Notes: a model not told the origin generated them from the letters alone. Shown: positions 42,921 to 51,656, counted from the stretch's first letter. The stretch: DNA of 64,000 bases from an uncultured Clostridia bacterium (GCA_934454215.1 CAKSGG010000003.1:1-64000); one strand, 5' to 3'. Program-made: numbers and translations.

Positions 42921-43790
42921 ATGAATATAAATCAGATTTCGCCGTATGTAAGGTTTGCGGCACATTCCGTTCTGTACGGCGGATTTTATATAAAATCAAG
43001 AATTATTTTTGATTATGAGCTTATTTATATCGAATACGGGAATTTTAAGCTGATATATGACGGTGTGGCTTACGATATAAAAAAAGGCGATATTTTGCTG
43101 ATACCGCCCGAAATATCGCACTGCTTTGACGGAACGGGCTGTGCTGATGTATCTCAGCCGCATATTCATTTTGATATGTTTTATGATTTGAACAGCGAGG
43201 CTGTGGAAATATGCTTTCGTGACATTGACGCAATTTCTAATGAGGAAAAGCGCCTTATAAGGAAAAATATTTTTCCCCGAAAAACATCGCCGTTTTTAAA
43301 TGTGAGCAATAAGGAGCGGTTTTTGAGAAAATTTTATGGTGTGATAAATGCGTATGAGGAGCATAAGGAGTATTATCAGCTCGAATGTAAATCGAAAATG
43401 ACGGAGCTTACAGCCGAGATGATGAGAGCGGAGGAATTGACGGATTTTAAAAGCGCAGGGCGAAACGGTATTATTTCCAATCTGAAAAATTATATTGATG
43501 AAAACTATAAGGGAAATATCACTTTGGAAAAACTGGAAAAGCAGTTTAATTACAATAAATACTACATTTTGCGTAAATTTAAAGAAAAATACGGAGTACC
43601 CGTAATTGAGTACAGCAATAATTTAAAGCTTGAATGTGCGAAGAAAATGCTGCTTGATAATTATGCCGTTAATGAAATTGCGGAAAGTTTGAACTTTTCG
43701 TCAATTTATTCGTTCAGCAGATTTTTTTCGTCAAGAGAGGGTATTTCACCGCTGAATTACAGAAAACAAAATAAGGGGCTGCCGCATTGA
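42921..43790 (+). CDS. AraC-family regulator with N-terminal cupin sensor
   Basis: 289 residues. The N-terminal about 100 residues look like an AraC sugar-sensing cupin (DYELIYIEYGNFKLIYDGVAYDIKKGDILLIPPEISHCF). The C-terminal double helix-turn-helix has ITLEKLEKQFNYNKYYILRKFKEKYGVPVIEY and then INEIAESLNFSSIYSFSRFFSSREGISPLNYR. It most likely activates the divergent GH172 gene in response to a sugar. ATG at 42921 follows ACGGAG. Its last codons are part of an arm of the following hairpin repeat. Confidence 0.9.
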   Translation: MNINQISPYVRFAAHSVLYGGFYIKSRIIFDYELIYIEYGNFKLIYDGVAYDIKKGDILLIPPEISHCFDGTGCADVSQPHIHFDMFYDLNSEAVEICFRDIDAISNEEKRLIRKNIFPRKTSPFLNVSNKERFLRKFYGVINAYEEHKEYYQLECKSKMTELTAEMMRAEELTDFKSAGRNGIISNLKNYIDENYKGNITLEKLEKQFNYNKYYILRKFKEKYGVPVIEYSNNLKLECAKKMLLDNYAVNEIAESLNFSSIYSFSRFFSSREGISPLNYRKQNKGLPH

Positions 43791-43878
43791 CGCAGCAGCT
43801 CCTTTGCTTTAGACGCAGAACACGCCGAGGGTTAATTTCGTGTCTTTGAACGTTCTGCACTAAATCCGCCCCTTATTT
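43769..43878 (+). repeat. Nested-hairpin repeat remnant between convergent genes
   Basis: Arms aaataaggggc (43769-43779) and gccccttattt (43868-43878) enclose gcagaacacg (43815-43824) with cgttctgc (43851-43858), and cgccgagggttaatttcgtgt as in the 8143 copy. The GTAC core is lost. The left arm lies in the AraC coding end and the right arm in the lipoprotein coding end. A GC-rich ggggctgc/gcagctcc hairpin at 43774-43803 adds a terminator-like structure. Confidence 0.6.
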
Positions 43879-44139
43879 ATTGTCGTTATCTCCCACAACG
43901 TCATTTACTGCGTCGCCTACGTCTTTAGCGGCGTCACCCACTGCATTGCCTGCGTCCTCCGCCATGTCTCCTACGTCGTCCATAACGCTGCCGCCGTTTG
44001 CATTATCCGTTTCCTTCGGAGCGTCCGTTACGGCTGTTGTCGGCTCGGGCGAGGGGGTCGGATTTGTTTTATTGCCGCCGCATGAGCATAGCGCCAGTGC
44101 GCAGAGCATAACGGCAAAAATCATTTTTAATTCTTTCAT
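43873..44139 (-). CDS. Small lipoprotein with amphipathic-helix repeats
   Basis: 88 residues. The signal peptide ends in LALCSC (lipobox), then a Pro/Ser/Thr-rich spacer, then repeats of the type DDVGDMAEDAGNAVGDAAKDVGDAVNDVVGD, an Asp/Ala/Val/Gly-rich amphipathic helix of about 11-residue periodicity. It has no recognised domain. ATG at 44139 follows AAAGGA; the longer frame upstream has no ribosome site. It lies downstream of the radical SAM gene on the same strand, with 69 bases between. Confidence 0.75.
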   Translation of the reverse strand: MKELKMIFAVMLCALALCSCGGNKTNPTPSPEPTTAVTDAPKETDNANGGSVMDDVGDMAEDAGNAVGDAAKDVGDAVNDVVGDNDNK

Positions 44140-44208
44140 ATGCGTAACATTCCTTTCAAATTTTAAATGTACATAAGTATTATTCTCATAAAACAAAATA
44201 AAATACAT

Positions 44209-45828
44209 TTATGAAAGAAATTTTTGTATCACTCTGTCATGCGCATTGTCAAAAATCAAAATCCGTTCGGGATTGAAAAATCTCTCAAAGTACAGCCGTT
44301 TTATTATTTCCTTTACCGTCATCTGCGAATATTCGGGCAGTTCTTTTTCGATAAACTCGGGCGTAAGAATTTCAAACCGTTCTTTTATAACGGGCTTGCG
44401 TGACGCCCATTCGGGAGTACGGGGCTTGTTATTTAAGAGATAGTCATACAATAAAATATCGGTAAATTTTTCATCATTTACAAAATCAAACAAAATCCGA
44501 TAAAGGAAATCTCTTGAAATTCCGATTTTGTCATACCCGTTTTTTTCGTAAAAGCAGGCGATTTTTTCAAACATTTCAAACGGCGAGTTAAATTGCCTGA
44601 CAAGATACGAAACCGAGTTTTCAAATGCACCGCTGTTATAATATTTTTCAACAACGTCCTCAACGGCTTTGAGCCGTAAAAGTTCGTCATAGGAGATATA
44701 GTCCGTCTGCAAGACCTCATACGGCGGTTCTGCGGTGAATAATGCGGACTGCTCCTCCCTGCGAATTTTCGTTCCCCGCAGAAGTTTTAAAAAGCCGAGC
44801 TGAATAACGTGCGGCTGCATTGCAAAGACCTCGTTAAACGAATTTTTAAAGCTTTCGTAATTTTCATACGGAAGTCCCGCAATCAAATCAAGGTGCGTGT
44901 GAATGTTTCCGAACGACCGTATTTGACGTACACGTTCGGCGATTTTGTTCAGGTCGGTTTTTCGGTCGATTGCTTCAAGCGTTTTCATATTTGTTGACTG
45001 CACACCAATTTCAAGCTGAAACAAGCCTTTTGGCGCAGAGCCTAAAAGCTCCATGGTTTTATCGTCAAGAATATCTGCCGCAACCTCGAAATGAAACGTT
45101 GTTTCGGCGGCGTTGTCAATCAAAAATTCAAGGATTGCGTGGGTTCTTTTTTTGCTTGCGTTAAATGTTCTGTCGGTAAATTTTACGATTTTTACTTTAT
45201 GATTGATAAAAAATTTCAGCTCATTCAGAACCGTATCCAAATCCCTGAACCTCACACTTCGGTCGGCTGACGACAGGCAGTAGCTGCAATTGAACGGACA
45301 GCCCCTGCTTGTTTCGTAATATATCAGCTTGTTCTTATTAAGCTCTATATCCTCGTCGGTATACGGAAACGGAATTTTTGTAATGTCGGATATAACGGGT
45401 CTGTCGGGATTTTTTATGATTTTGCCGTTTCTGTACGTAACGCCTCTGATATTCAGATTTCCCGTCCGAATAAACTCCTTTACCGTTTCTTCGCCCTCGC
45501 CTCGGATTACGGCGTCGATAAAATCGTATTTTTCCATGTATTCCGTATCGGCATACGAAACCTCGGGACCGCCGAAAATTATCAGCGTATCGGGCGCAAC
45601 GCTTTTTAACCGCCGTGCCGTTTTTAAAATAAATTCAATATTCCAGATATAGCATGAAAATAACACCGCATCCGTCCGCTGTCTGTAAATATCGGCGCAG
45701 ACGAACTCGGCGCTTTCGTTTATATTATACTCTTTCCAATCTATACCGTTTACGTACGAAGCGATTGTTCTGACGGACAAGGACGTATGAATATATTTTG
45801 CATTCACTCCTGCCAGCAGAGCTTTCAT
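44209..45828 (-). CDS. B12-binding-domain radical SAM protein (DUF4080 type)
   Basis: 539 residues. The first about 150 residues are a Rossmann-like cobalamin-binding domain (VNAKYIHTSLSVR, LIIFGGPEVSY) lacking a classical DxHxxG motif. The radical SAM core follows with CPFNCSYCLS (about 176-183), and about 200 C-terminal residues match the DUF4080 layout. Proteins of this type methylate or rearrange unreactive carbons, but this subgroup has no proven substrate. It is separate from the cobalamin-riboswitch gene. The nearest upstream gene is hpt, on the same strand. Confidence 0.88.
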   Translation of the reverse strand: MKALLAGVNAKYIHTSLSVRTIASYVNGIDWKEYNINESAEFVCADIYRQRTDAVLFSCYIWNIEFILKTARRLKSVAPDTLIIFGGPEVSYADTEYMEKYDFIDAVIRGEGEETVKEFIRTGNLNIRGVTYRNGKIIKNPDRPVISDITKIPFPYTDEDIELNKNKLIYYETSRGCPFNCSYCLSSADRSVRFRDLDTVLNELKFFINHKVKIVKFTDRTFNASKKRTHAILEFLIDNAAETTFHFEVAADILDDKTMELLGSAPKGLFQLEIGVQSTNMKTLEAIDRKTDLNKIAERVRQIRSFGNIHTHLDLIAGLPYENYESFKNSFNEVFAMQPHVIQLGFLKLLRGTKIRREEQSALFTAEPPYEVLQTDYISYDELLRLKAVEDVVEKYYNSGAFENSVSYLVRQFNSPFEMFEKIACFYEKNGYDKIGISRDFLYRILFDFVNDEKFTDILLYDYLLNNKPRTPEWASRKPVIKERFEILTPEFIEKELPEYSQMTVKEIIKRLYFERFFNPERILIFDNAHDRVIQKFLS

Positions 45829-45886
45829 GTTAATTCCTCCGTTTCGCCGTCAAAATAGCGGTAAATCGTGCCGTTTATTTTTCATT

Positions 45887-46423
45887 TTATTCATAAACTT
45901 CACGCTTTAATATTCCTATATACGGCAGGTTGCGGTATCTCTGATTAAAGTCAAGCCCGTAGCCGACAACAAACTCATCGGGAATAACCTTGCCTATGTA
46001 CTCAACCTCAACTTCGGTTTCACGTCTTTCGGGCTTTGAAAGCAGGGCGCATATTCTTACCGATTCAGCCGCTGAATTTTTAAGATGCTTTTTCAGATTG
46101 TAAAGCGTGTTTCCGCTGTCGACAATATCCTCGATAATAAGAAGATGCTTGCCCGCTATATCCTCTTCAAGGTCTCTCTTAATTTCAAGCTTGCCCGATG
46201 ATACGGTGCTTGCGCCGTAGCTTGACGCCTGCATAAAATCAACTCTCAGAGGAATGTCTATATGTCTGAGAAGGTCGGCGGCAAACATCAGCGAGCCTTT
46301 CATTATAACGGCGGCAACAAGCTCCTTGCCCCTATAGTCCTCGGTGATTTGTCTGCCAAGCTCTTTTACGCAATCGGCAATTTCCGATTCGGTAAATAAA
46401 ATTCTTTCAACATCCTTATTCAT
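45887..46423 (-). CDS. hpt: Hypoxanthine phosphoribosyltransferase
   Basis: 178 residues. It salvages hypoxanthine and guanine to IMP and GMP using PRPP. The PRPP-binding loop LLIIEDIVDSGNT, the GSLMFAADLLRHI segment, the SSYGAST flexible loop and the C-terminal PDEFVVGYGLDFNQRYRNLPYIG identify it. ATG at 46423 is chosen because GGAGAC stands before it; an upstream frame of 24 more codons crosses the promoter area. A TATAAT lies about 46 bases upstream on the minus strand without a clear -35. Confidence 0.96.
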   Translation of the reverse strand: MNKDVERILFTESEIADCVKELGRQITEDYRGKELVAAVIMKGSLMFAADLLRHIDIPLRVDFMQASSYGASTVSSGKLEIKRDLEEDIAGKHLLIIEDIVDSGNTLYNLKKHLKNSAAESVRICALLSKPERRETEVEVEYIGKVIPDEFVVGYGLDFNQRYRNLPYIGILKREVYE

Positions 46424-46544
46424 AAACTGTCTCCATTCTGCCGATGAAAACGGCAATAAAATTAGTATGCTCCCATTATACCACATATTTTTCAAAAAAT
46501 ACAGAGTATTTTTAAAATTTTTTCAAAAAAATGCAAATTTCCAT

Positions 46545-46573
46545 AAAAAAACAAACAGAGCTTGTAGCTCTGT
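46545..46573 (-). terminator. Terminator of htrA
   Basis: On the minus strand ACAGAGC/GCTCTGT (46555-46573) is followed by a T-rich run, about 100 bases after the htrA stop. Between stop and terminator (46585-46655) are two more GC-rich hairpins, cccccg/cggggg and cagccg/cggctg. Confidence 0.75.
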
Positions 46574-46675
46574 CTGTTTTTGGTGGGGGTCCCCCGAACG
46601 AACGGGGGCATATGAAAAAAAGGATGGTATCAGCCGAATTTCACGGCTGTAGTCTAAATAAAACTTATAAGCAAT

Positions 46676-48016
46676 TTAATTGTTGAAGAAGTTCCAGAAA
46701 TTACCGAATATATCGGAAATATCTCCGCCTCTTCCGCTCTTGCCGCTGTCCTGCTGCTGTTGGTCTTGCTGCTGCGACTGTTCATCTTGTGTATTGTCTT
46801 CGATTGTGTCTGTCAGTTTAACTGTCAGCTCCATGGTCTGGTCGTCACGCAGGATTTTAAATACCATTGTGTCGCCTATGTTCTTGCCGTCGCGGATTTT
46901 GTTGATTTCCTCAACCGATGAAACCTTTGTTCCGTCAACTTCAAGAATCTTATCTTTTTCTTTAATTCCTGCCTCGGCAGCGCCGCTGCCTTTGACAACG
47001 CTGTTTACGAACAAGCCGTACTGCGTCTGATTAATGCTCAAGCCTACGAACGGACGGCTTACGTGTCCCGATTCCATAAGGCTGTCGATTATCGGCTTTG
47101 CTTCCGAAATTGCAATCGCAAAGCCCATGCCCTCAACGCCTGCTTCCGAAAGCTTTACAGAGTTGATTCCTATAACCTCGCCGTACTGATTAATCAGTGC
47201 GCCGCCGCTGTTGCCGCTGTTGATGGCTGCGTCCGTCTGCAAAAGGTTATATGTTCTGTCATCTATGCTCATTGTTCTGTTTACGGCGCTGATAATACCT
47301 GCCGTAACCGAGCCGCTGAATTCCATTCCCATCGGGTTGCCTATAGCGACCGCCGTTTCGCCGACCTGAACGTTTGTCGAATCACCGAACGTTGCCGCAT
47401 TAAGTGTTTTATCCGTTTCGATTTTCAGTACTGCCAAGTCCGTTTTTGTATCCTGACCGACAAGCGTTGCCGTTATTTCGTCACCCGTATTAAGTATTAC
47501 CGAAATTTCCGAAGCTCCGTCAATAACGTGCTGATTTGTTACTATATATCCGTCTTCTCTGAAAATGATTCCCGAACCGCTGCCCTGTTCAACAAGGTCG
47601 TCCTGTCCCGATGAGGGATTCTGATAATAGTAATATCTTCCGCTGAACGGGTCATAATATTTTTGAGGACTTACTTTCGTTTTATTTATAACGCCGACCA
47701 CGCTGGGTCCTACCTGAGCGGCAATTTCCGGAATCGTAAGAACCTTTTTGCCATTTTTGTAGGCGGCTGTGGTTGCGCTTGAATTATCACTTTCGGGTGT
47801 CGGTGCCTGTGCTGTCACAGCCTGAGATGCCTGATTTGCCTGAGTGTTTGAATTTTTTGTTATAAAGTAAAAGCCTGCTCCGCACGAGCCTGCCGTAATC
47901 ACGCTTGCTATAACGGCTGAAAGGAGAGCGGTAGGCCAAACTCTGTTCTTCTTTTTCTTCTGCGTCACGTCATAAACTACCAAATCTGTTGAATCTGTAT
48001 AAGGATACTTTTTCAT
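46676..48016 (-). CDS. htrA: HtrA/DegP-like serine protease with PDZ domain
   Basis: 446 residues. A short cytoplasmic N terminus (KKKKNR) and one membrane helix (about 30-52) anchor it with the protease outside. The trypsin-like domain shows the triad: VTNQHVID (His), KTDLAVLKI (Asp) and NSGNSGGALIN (Ser). A PDZ domain follows (GLFVNSVVKGSGAAEAGIKEKDKILEVDG) and the end is Gln/Gly-rich. HtrA degrades misfolded envelope proteins. The YYYYQNP insert and long Q-rich tail are lineage-specific. No two-component partner is adjacent. Confidence 0.95.
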   Translation of the reverse strand: MKKYPYTDSTDLVVYDVTQKKKKNRVWPTALLSAVIASVITAGSCGAGFYFITKNSNTQANQASQAVTAQAPTPESDNSSATTAAYKNGKKVLTIPEIAAQVGPSVVGVINKTKVSPQKYYDPFSGRYYYYQNPSSGQDDLVEQGSGSGIIFREDGYIVTNQHVIDGASEISVILNTGDEITATLVGQDTKTDLAVLKIETDKTLNAATFGDSTNVQVGETAVAIGNPMGMEFSGSVTAGIISAVNRTMSIDDRTYNLLQTDAAINSGNSGGALINQYGEVIGINSVKLSEAGVEGMGFAIAISEAKPIIDSLMESGHVSRPFVGLSINQTQYGLFVNSVVKGSGAAEAGIKEKDKILEVDGTKVSSVEEINKIRDGKNIGDTMVFKILRDDQTMELTVKLTDTIEDNTQDEQSQQQDQQQQDSGKSGRGGDISDIFGNFWNFFNN

Positions 48017-48194
48017 AATTAATCTCCTCCAATTTATTTTTATATGTATTATTTAAGCATTCCCTGATTACAGTATTATGATACAATATATATTTGACAT
48101 GCGTATGAATTGATTATAAAAAGATTGTAACTAATTTATGAACAAAACATGAATTTTAAAAACAAAGTGTGATAGTCGTGAATAAGATATTAAA

Positions 48195-48217
48195 AGGGAC
48201 TGTTTTTAACAGCCCCT
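48195..48217 (-). terminator. Terminator of murC
   Basis: On the minus strand GGGGCTGT/ACAGTCCC with a short A-rich loop and four T residues lies directly after the murC stop. Confidence 0.8.
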
Positions 48218-48222
48218 CAAGT

Positions 48223-49605
48223 CTATTCAACCAGCATTTCGCCTATATCCGTTACGTCTCCCGCTCCCATCGTAAATATAATGTCACCGTCGGACGCAAT
48301 TCTCTTTACATATTCCGCTATGTCTGCGAAATTATCCGTGTATTTTGCGTTTACGCCTCTTTCCGCTATGTCTGCGGCGAGATTTTCGGGCTTTGTTACG
48401 CCGTCCGGTTTTTCTCTTGCGGCATAAATATGAGTTAATATTACTTCGTCCGCATCGTCAAACGCCTCAACAAAGCTGTTCCAGAGAGTTCGTGTTCTCG
48501 AGTATGTGTGCGGCTGGAAAATACATATTATTTTATTATGAGGAAATTCCTTTGCCGCCTTTAATGTTGCCTTTATTTCCGTCGGGTGGTGCGCATAATC
48601 GTCAAGAACGATTGCTCCGTTTAGAGTACCCTTTCTTTCAAATCTGCGGTGAGCGCCCTTAAAGCCCTCAATACCTCTTGCCGATTTCTCAATATCTGCA
48701 CCCATAAGCGCGCATACCGCTATTGTCGCAAGAGCGTTCAATATATTATGGTCGCCCGGTACGTTCAAATCAATATGACATAAAAGACTTTCCTTATTAT
48801 ATATGTCAAACGACGGATAGCCCGCTCTGTAGACGATATTTTTCGGGTAATAGTCATATTCGTCCGTCATGCCGTAGTATGTGATTTTCAAACCGCTGTC
48901 TTTTAATGCAAGCTTTATATTTTCATCGCTGCCCAGTGCGACAACATCACCCTTGCCCCGAGTCAGCTCCGCAAAATTACGAAAACTTTCCCGTATCTGC
49001 TCTATTCCGCCCGTGAAGAAATCAAGGTGGTCTTCTTCAATATTCGTAATCAGCGCAATTGTCGGATAGAATTTCAGGAAACTGTTCGTGTACTCGCACG
49101 CCTCCGTCACAAAATAGTCCATGCCGCCCGTGCGTATGTTTCCGCCGATTATATCAAGCTCGCCGCCGACGCTTATTGTCGGGTCAAGCTCCGCATTTAT
49201 AAGAGCGTGCGCAAGCATTGACGTGGTTGTCGTTTTGCCGTGAGTTCCGCTTACACCGACAGCATTTTTATAATTCTTCATTACCGCACCCAAAAATTCC
49301 GCACGGTCTATAAGACGTATTCCGTCACGCACCGCCGCCGCCATTTCGGGATTATCCGCCTTGACCGCCGCAGTATGCACGCACAGCTGTGCGCCTTGTA
49401 TATTCTTTTCATCATGTCCCTCGAACACGTCTGCGCCCAAAGCTTCAAGTTTGTCGGTTATATGCGATTTTGCCCTGTCCGAGCCCGTAACCTTATAGCC
49501 CATACGCAGTGCAATCTGCGCAAGCCCGCTCATGCTTATGCCGCCGATTCCTATGAAATGTATATGCGCTCCGCAGTCTATATCGTCAAGTGTAAATCTG
49601 TTCAC
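48223..49605 (-). CDS. murC: UDP-N-acetylmuramate--L-alanine ligase
   Basis: 460 residues. MurC adds the first amino acid of the peptidoglycan stem in the cytoplasm. Markers: HFIGIGGISMSGLAQI near residue 16, the ATP loop GVSGTHGKTTTTSML (about 113-127), ITNIEEDHLDFF, DDYAHHPTEIKATLKAA and IFQPHTYSRTRTL. Start is GTG at 49603-49605 with AAAGGA at a normal distance; no ATG fits. It stands alone on the minus strand, divergent from spoVG, with no other mur or fts gene nearby. Confidence 0.97.
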   Translation of the reverse strand: MNRFTLDDIDCGAHIHFIGIGGISMSGLAQIALRMGYKVTGSDRAKSHITDKLEALGADVFEGHDEKNIQGAQLCVHTAAVKADNPEMAAAVRDGIRLIDRAEFLGAVMKNYKNAVGVSGTHGKTTTTSMLAHALINAELDPTISVGGELDIIGGNIRTGGMDYFVTEACEYTNSFLKFYPTIALITNIEEDHLDFFTGGIEQIRESFRNFAELTRGKGDVVALGSDENIKLALKDSGLKITYYGMTDEYDYYPKNIVYRAGYPSFDIYNKESLLCHIDLNVPGDHNILNALATIAVCALMGADIEKSARGIEGFKGAHRRFERKGTLNGAIVLDDYAHHPTEIKATLKAAKEFPHNKIICIFQPHTYSRTRTLWNSFVEAFDDADEVILTHIYAAREKPDGVTKPENLAADIAERGVNAKYTDNFADIAEYVKRIASDGDIIFTMGAGDVTDIGEMLVE

Positions 49606-49747
49606 GTTAATCTTTCCTTTCGCTGATACGCTATTCTTATTATATACCTTTTTAATTAAAAAGGAAACATTTTTTTATAAATTTTAGCAAAATTGACAAA
49701 TAAAAAAATAGTTTTTATTCTTTTTAACAGGAAATACACAAAAACAC

Positions 49748-49776
49748 TTGACAAAAGCGGTTTTTTCATGTAAAAT
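49748..49776 (+). promoter_or_regulatory. SigA-type promoter of spoVG
   Basis: TTGACA (49748-49753), 17 bases, TAAAAT (49771-49776). In Bacillus spoVG uses SigH; this looks like a SigA site. Confidence 0.8.
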
Positions 49777-49849
49777 GAAAAAGTAGGTGCATCACTGGAC
49801 AGACTTAAATTTTTATATAAATATCCAAGTATGGAAGGTGGTGAAAATC

Positions 49850-50122
49850 TTGGAGATTACAGATATAAGAATAAAAAAGATTACAGCAGACAGCAAGATG
49901 AAAGCAGTTGTTTCGGTTACGTTTGACAATGCGTTTGTTGTGCACGACATTAAGGTTATAGAAGGTCAGGATAAATTATTTACAGCAATGCCAAGCAGGA
50001 GGACGCCGGAGGGAGAGTATAAGGATATAGCTCATCCGATTAACAGTGAAATGCGTGCTTGCATAGAAAAACAGATATTGGCTCAGTACGAAAAAGAGTT
50101 GGCAGCAGACAGTGAGTTGTAA
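49850..50122 (+). CDS. spoVG: Septation/regulatory protein SpoVG
   Basis: 90 residues, a small nucleic-acid-binding regulator affecting septation, sporulation and surface factors. The start EITDIRIKKITADSKMKAVVSVTFDNAFVVHDIKVIEG and the AMPSRRTPEGEYKDIAHPINSEMR segment closely follow Bacillus SpoVG. The TTG at 49850 is the start: AAGGTGGTGA, almost the perfect anti-16S site, lies six bases upstream, and family members begin with this residue. A terminator follows immediately, so it is monocistronic. Confidence 0.95.
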   Translation: MEITDIRIKKITADSKMKAVVSVTFDNAFVVHDIKVIEGQDKLFTAMPSRRTPEGEYKDIAHPINSEMRACIEKQILAQYEKELAADSEL

Positions 50123-50123
50123 G

Positions 50124-50156
50124 AAAATACAAGGAGATTCCTTGTATTTTTTTAAT
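50124..50156 (+). terminator. Terminator of spoVG
   Basis: A perfect 12-base-pair stem, AAAATACAAGGA with TCCTTGTATTTT (loop GAT), is followed by more T residues. Confidence 0.93.
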
Positions 50157-50204
50157 GGTGCGGAAATGTAATGTAAATGTAAAATCGAAAAATTGAAAAA
50201 AGTC

Positions 50205-50236
50205 TTGACATAAACAGAATTACATGATACTATAAT
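50205..50236 (+). promoter_or_regulatory. Promoter of the lysine-riboswitch operon
   Basis: TTGACA (50205-50210) is followed by TACTAT at 17 bases (50228-50233) or TATAAT at 20 bases (50231-50236). Transcription would begin about 25 bases before the aptamer. Confidence 0.75.
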
Positions 50237-50266
50237 AAATAATAAACCGATAAGCAAATTTGACAT

Positions 50267-50453
50267 GATAGAGGTGCGGATTTTATCAGTAATACCGGTT
50301 AGGCTGCGGAGTCTGTGAGACGGTATGAAAGGGAACTCCGCCGAAATGGTGCGTCCTCCGCAGGGACGGCTGTTGGACGTATTGTTAAGAGCAATACGGC
50401 TGTCACTAAGGATTTTAGTGGAGGGCTATCCACTAAATTAGTGGAGGGCTATC
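50267..50453 (+). ncRNA. Lysine riboswitch (L box) with duplicated 3' end
   Basis: Consensus L-box elements appear in order: GATAGAGGTGCGG at 50267, CAGTAAT, the GGTTAGGC segment, GAAAGGGAACTCCGCCGAAATGG, the TGTTGGACGTATTG..CAATACGGCTGTCACT stem and GTGGAGGGCTATC. The last part, TTAGTGGAGGGCTATC, is present twice (50415-50430 and 50438-50453), each time after a CACTAA..TTAGTG hairpin. Lysine binding should favour the terminator at 50485 and lower asd-dapA-dapB expression. It precedes asd by about 100 bases. Confidence 0.95.
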
Positions 50454-50484
50454 GCTTGATGATTCGGATATGTGCGGATTTTAG

Positions 50485-50515
50485 GCAGTAACCCTTTGTT
50501 GGATTACTGCTTTTT
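50485..50515 (+). terminator. Lysine-riboswitch terminator
   Basis: GCAGTAA (50485-50491) and TTACTGC (50504-50510) with five T residues lie between the aptamer and asd. The left arm follows a second copy of the GTGCGGATTTTA string of the aptamer, which may take part in the switch. Confidence 0.85.
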
Positions 50516-50552
50516 GGTTTGCTTTTGCAGCAAAAGAAAGGGAGGAAATTAT

Positions 50553-51656
50553 ATGAAACCAAATTACAGCGTAGGAATTATCGGTGCTACGGGAATGGTA
50601 GGTCAGAGATTTATAACACTCCTGCATAATCATCCCTGGTATACCGTAAAGGTTCTTGCGGCGTCGCCGAGAAGTGCGGGAAAAAAGTATAAAGACGCAG
50701 TCGGCGCAAAATGGGCAATGAAAGAGGATATTCCCGCTTCGATTGCCGATATGATAGTTATGGACGCAGCAAACGATGTTGAAAAAATAGCGGAGCAGGT
50801 AGATTTTGTGTTCTGCGCAGTGGATATGAAAAAAGATGAGATAAAGGCTCTTGAGGACAGATACGCAAAAGCGGAATGCCCCGTTGTTTCAAACAATTCG
50901 GCGCACCGTCATACGCCCGATGTACCCATGATTATTCCCGAAATAAATCCTGAGCATATCAATATTATTCCGGCACAGCGCAAGCGCCTCGGAACAAAGA
51001 GAGGCTTTGTTGCCGTAAAATCGAACTGTTCATTGCAGTCATACCTTCCCGCAATGGCTGTTATAAATGAAAAATATCCTATCGACCATGCTCTTGTTAC
51101 GACGTATCAGGCGATTTCGGGTGCGGGAAAAACATTTGAAACATGGCCTGAAATGGTTGATAATCTTATCCCCTATATCGGCGGCGAGGAAATGAAGTCG
51201 GAGGTTGAGCCGAACAAAATTCTCGGCAAAATAGAGGGTAATGAAATAGTTCCGTCAACGGAGCTGCAAATAGAGTGTCAGACATACCGTGTTCCCGTTT
51301 CGGACGGACATACGGCGGCAATATTCTTTTCATTCAAGGACGGAGTTAAAAAGCCGTCTGCCGAGGAAATAGAGGAGCTTTGGAGAAACTATAAGGGAGT
51401 ACCGCAGGAGTTAAAGCTGCCCCATGCGCCCGAGCAGTTTATTCACGTATACACCGAAAAGGAAAATCCCGATATGCCGCAGATTAAGACGGCAAGGGAA
51501 ATTGACGGCGGAATGGCAATTTCGTGCGGAAGATTAAGAGAATCAACGCAGTATGATTATAAAATGGTATCAATGAGCCATAACACGCTCAGAGGTGCCG
51601 CGGGCGGAGCGGTTTTACTGGCGGAGTTATTGACAGCCAAGGGCTGGATGGACTGA
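50553..51656 (+). CDS. asd: Aspartate-semialdehyde dehydrogenase (long, archaeal/fungal-like type)
   Basis: 367 residues. Asd reduces aspartyl phosphate to the semialdehyde, the branch point to lysine, diaminopimelate, threonine and methionine. The NADP loop GIIGATGMVGQRF, the catalytic Cys in VKSNCSLQSYLPA, QAISGAGKTFETW and the active His in SDGHTAA are present. The sequence and length fit the enzyme type first known from archaea and fungi, which also occurs in Clostridia. It follows the lysine riboswitch; GGGAGG precedes the ATG. Confidence 0.96.
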   Translation: MKPNYSVGIIGATGMVGQRFITLLHNHPWYTVKVLAASPRSAGKKYKDAVGAKWAMKEDIPASIADMIVMDAANDVEKIAEQVDFVFCAVDMKKDEIKALEDRYAKAECPVVSNNSAHRHTPDVPMIIPEINPEHINIIPAQRKRLGTKRGFVAVKSNCSLQSYLPAMAVINEKYPIDHALVTTYQAISGAGKTFETWPEMVDNLIPYIGGEEMKSEVEPNKILGKIEGNEIVPSTELQIECQTYRVPVSDGHTAAIFFSFKDGVKKPSAEEIEELWRNYKGVPQELKLPHAPEQFIHVYTEKENPDMPQIKTAREIDGGMAISCGRLRESTQYDYKMVSMSHNTLRGAAGGAVLLAELLTAKGWMD

